This document shows, piece by piece, positions 59,035-60,259 of a DNA stretch of 60,259 bases. Origin of the DNA: Blautia sp. An81 (GTDB taxonomy: Bacteria > Bacillota > Clostridia > Lachnospirales > Lachnospiraceae); the NCBI RefSeq assembly GCF_002161285.1, contig NZ_NFHH01000023.1:1-60259 (forward strand), given 5' to 3'. The first letter of the stretch is position 1, and the number at the start of each line of letters is the position of its first letter. The notes beneath the pieces were generated by a model. The model was not told the origin of the DNA and ran no database searches. It was given only the letters and a program-made list of their open reading frames with translations. Made by a program: the position numbers and the translations under genes.

Positions 59035-59478
59035 CTATATTTTGGTAAAGCAAGTATCCAAACGATCATAAAAATTTGGATTTTTCCTAGTATTATACAA
59101 AAGAATTTCAGATTCAGTCAAATCAAATTTAAAACCAAACATATTACCTTTTAATAAATTTGCATATCCGTAACTGTTTTGTTTTGGGAAATAAATGTCT
59201 TTATTTAATGATTTGCACCAAGAAAAATCAATTGTGCCACCACAAGTGATGGCAACAATTGTTTTTTCAGAAATATTATTACTACGCAAGTACAATGAAA
59301 CAGCTATATTGTGTCCAACAATAAAGAAAACATCTAGAGAGGTAGAAGGAATACTCACAAGTTGCTCGAAACCTGCTATTGAAGTTTGGGGAAAACACCA
59401 TAGATGTATACTTTTTTCAATATATTGTTGTCTTGCTGTTAACTCATTAGAAAAACAGTTTTGTAATAAATAACGCAT
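59035..59478 (-). CDS. unknown 147-aa protein, middle gene of the minus-strand trio
   Basis: This soluble protein has no signal peptide. It contains a beta-strand-like VFFIVGHNIAVSLYLR followed by TIVAITCGGTIDF, which places a His and a Cys after hydrophobic strands. The C-terminal part is YGYANLLKGNMFGFKF and LLYNTRKNPNFYDR. It starts four bases after the upstream gene's stop (AGGA site) and 12 bases before the membrane protein. Function is unknown; the His/Cys pair is noted only as a possible catalytic dyad. Confidence 0.6.
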   Translation of the reverse strand: MRYLLQNCFSNELTARQQYIEKSIHLWCFPQTSIAGFEQLVSIPSTSLDVFFIVGHNIAVSLYLRSNNISEKTIVAITCGGTIDFSWCKSLNKDIYFPKQNSYGYANLLKGNMFGFKFDLTESEILLYNTRKNPNFYDRLDTCFTKI

Positions 59479-59482
59479 CGTT

Positions 59483-60140
59483 TTACATTCCTAAAGTGCG
59501 ACCTGTTTGAACAGTTTTTGGTAAAAAATTTGAGTTATTAATTGTTATTGTACCTTCATATTTTGTATTGTAAACTCGATATCCAGTAGTGTCTAATTTA
59601 TCAGAACCTCCATTGGTATTTCCTGTGTTGTCGGAAATAACATAGAAGGAGTTGATTTGGTCGCTCTTTTTTTCAAAAATCTGCTCAGCCTGTTTTGGTT
59701 TTCCGTGATGAGGTAATTGGATGGCATCATAACTTCTTACTATATTTTCAATTGATGCATAGGAACAGTCTCCACATAGTAACATGCTAGAAGCTCCAAA
59801 TTTAATTTTTACTTGAATACTTGTCGCATTATAAATAGTTTCACCATCAATATTGTCACTTTCTCGACTGTCAAGATGTTTTGCTACAGCATTCATCATG
59901 TAATCCAAATCAGGTCCTATAATGCTTACCTCAGAACAAAATGTTTCGGGATGTTCATAGATGTCTTCAATTGGTTCACCGGATAATTCTGCAATATTAT
60001 TATAAAGATTAAGAATTTGTTGCTTTAATGGCTCACGTTTTCTTCGTTGATCATTGATTTTATCTAAAATATCATCTACATATTTCAGTAGTAGAGTGGT
60101 TTTGATTACACTAATTTTATTTTCTGATAGTAATTTACGT
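59483..60140 (-). CDS. metallo-beta-lactamase-fold hydrolase, C-terminal part (5' end cut by IS)
   Basis: The frame is open from a stop at the boundary near 60140. The visible ~215 residues have a helical region (KYVDDILDKINDQRRKREPL) and then the C-terminal half of a ComEC-like MBL domain: SMLLCGDCSYASIENI, YDAIQLPHHGKPKQAEQ and YVISDNTGNTNGGSDKLD. The LPHHGK motif and preceding GD are metal ligands. The N-terminal half, including HxHxDH, is not in the window. Sequence beginning at 60141 looks like an insertion-sequence end, so the gene is interrupted. It is first in the minus-strand trio. Confidence 0.7.
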
Positions 60141-60259
60141 TGTTAGCGTCGGGCGATTTTCACCATTCAGAGTCGGATTAAAAACGCCAATCTCAGTCAA
60201 TTTAAAATCGCCAATGCATCATGTATGTTATTAACAGTTACGCATTTTTATACTCCGTA
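60141..60259. mobile_element. probable IS21-type terminus (partial)
   Basis: From 60141 the sequence starts TGTTAGCGTCGGGCGATTTT and contains internal repeats of the form GTCGG(G/A) and AAAATCGCC/GGCGATTTT. IS21 elements begin with TG and carry multiple subterminal repeats. The element continues beyond the window and no transposase gene is seen, so family assignment is tentative. Confidence 0.45.

Overview
The window looks like a chromosomal segment of a low-to-moderate G+C Gram-positive gut Clostridia, most probably a Lachnospiraceae. The signs are strong AGGAGG-type ribosome binding sites, occasional TTG/GTG starts, VanR/OmpR-type two-component systems tied to ABC exporters, NEAT/FMN-binding surface proteins with a KTGD-type cell-wall anchor, and IS families common in that group. 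The genus cannot be fixed from this sequence.

Layout. 1-570: the 3' end of a 23S rRNA gene and its terminator, with no 5S gene in between. 0.6-2.1 kb: an IS91-type HUH element with a tiny acidic accessory ORF. 2.4-14.6 kb: an A+T-rich fructoselysine (Amadori product) utilisation cluster, frlB-(dead IS)-frlO-frlN-frlM-frlD-(IS4 element)-PHP phosphatase-frlR. It is flanked by an intact araC-type regulator on the left and a decayed second copy of the same regulator, plus a MATE remnant, on the right. 14.7-16.7 kb: a GH120 beta-xylosidase. 16.8-21.7 kb: a promoter/terminator leader element, then three cell-envelope proteins, including a 1014-residue wall-anchored protein with FMN_bind and NEAT-like domains. 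21.9-30.4 kb: two back-to-back two-component/ABC exporter modules of the bacitracin/lantibiotic-resistance type, each with an 11-bp direct-repeat regulatory site before its transporter. 30.5-36.8 kb: housekeeping-type genes (MATE, sugar O-acetyltransferase, aldo/keto reductase with divergent LysR, GrpB, HNH nuclease, MazG).

From about 36.8 kb to the end the sequence becomes more A+T-rich and mosaic, and reads as a defence island: an AIPR abortive-infection gene, an IS200 element, a single-gene helicase-nuclease, a four-gene operon (SNF2 helicase with N-terminal PLD-like region, DUF4391, type III Mod-like methyltransferase, type III Res-like helicase-nuclease), an EVE-McrB/McrC/unknown operon, and a minus-strand trio (metallo-beta-lactamase-fold protein, unknown, four-TM protein) whose first gene is cut at its 5' end by what looks like an IS21-type terminus. 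Several broken defence-gene remnants (DUF2075-like, ATP-binding protein N-terminus) and a 26-bp near-identical repeat on both sides of the four-gene operon show that modules have been exchanged here.

The strongest candidates for under-described biology are the minus-strand MBL/unknown/4TM trio, the helicase-DUF4391-Mod-Res operon with its exchanged recognition domain, the unknown third gene of the EVE-McrBC operon, and the promoter-terminator-antiterminator leader at 16.8 kb. All functional calls come from reading motifs by eye; no database search was run.
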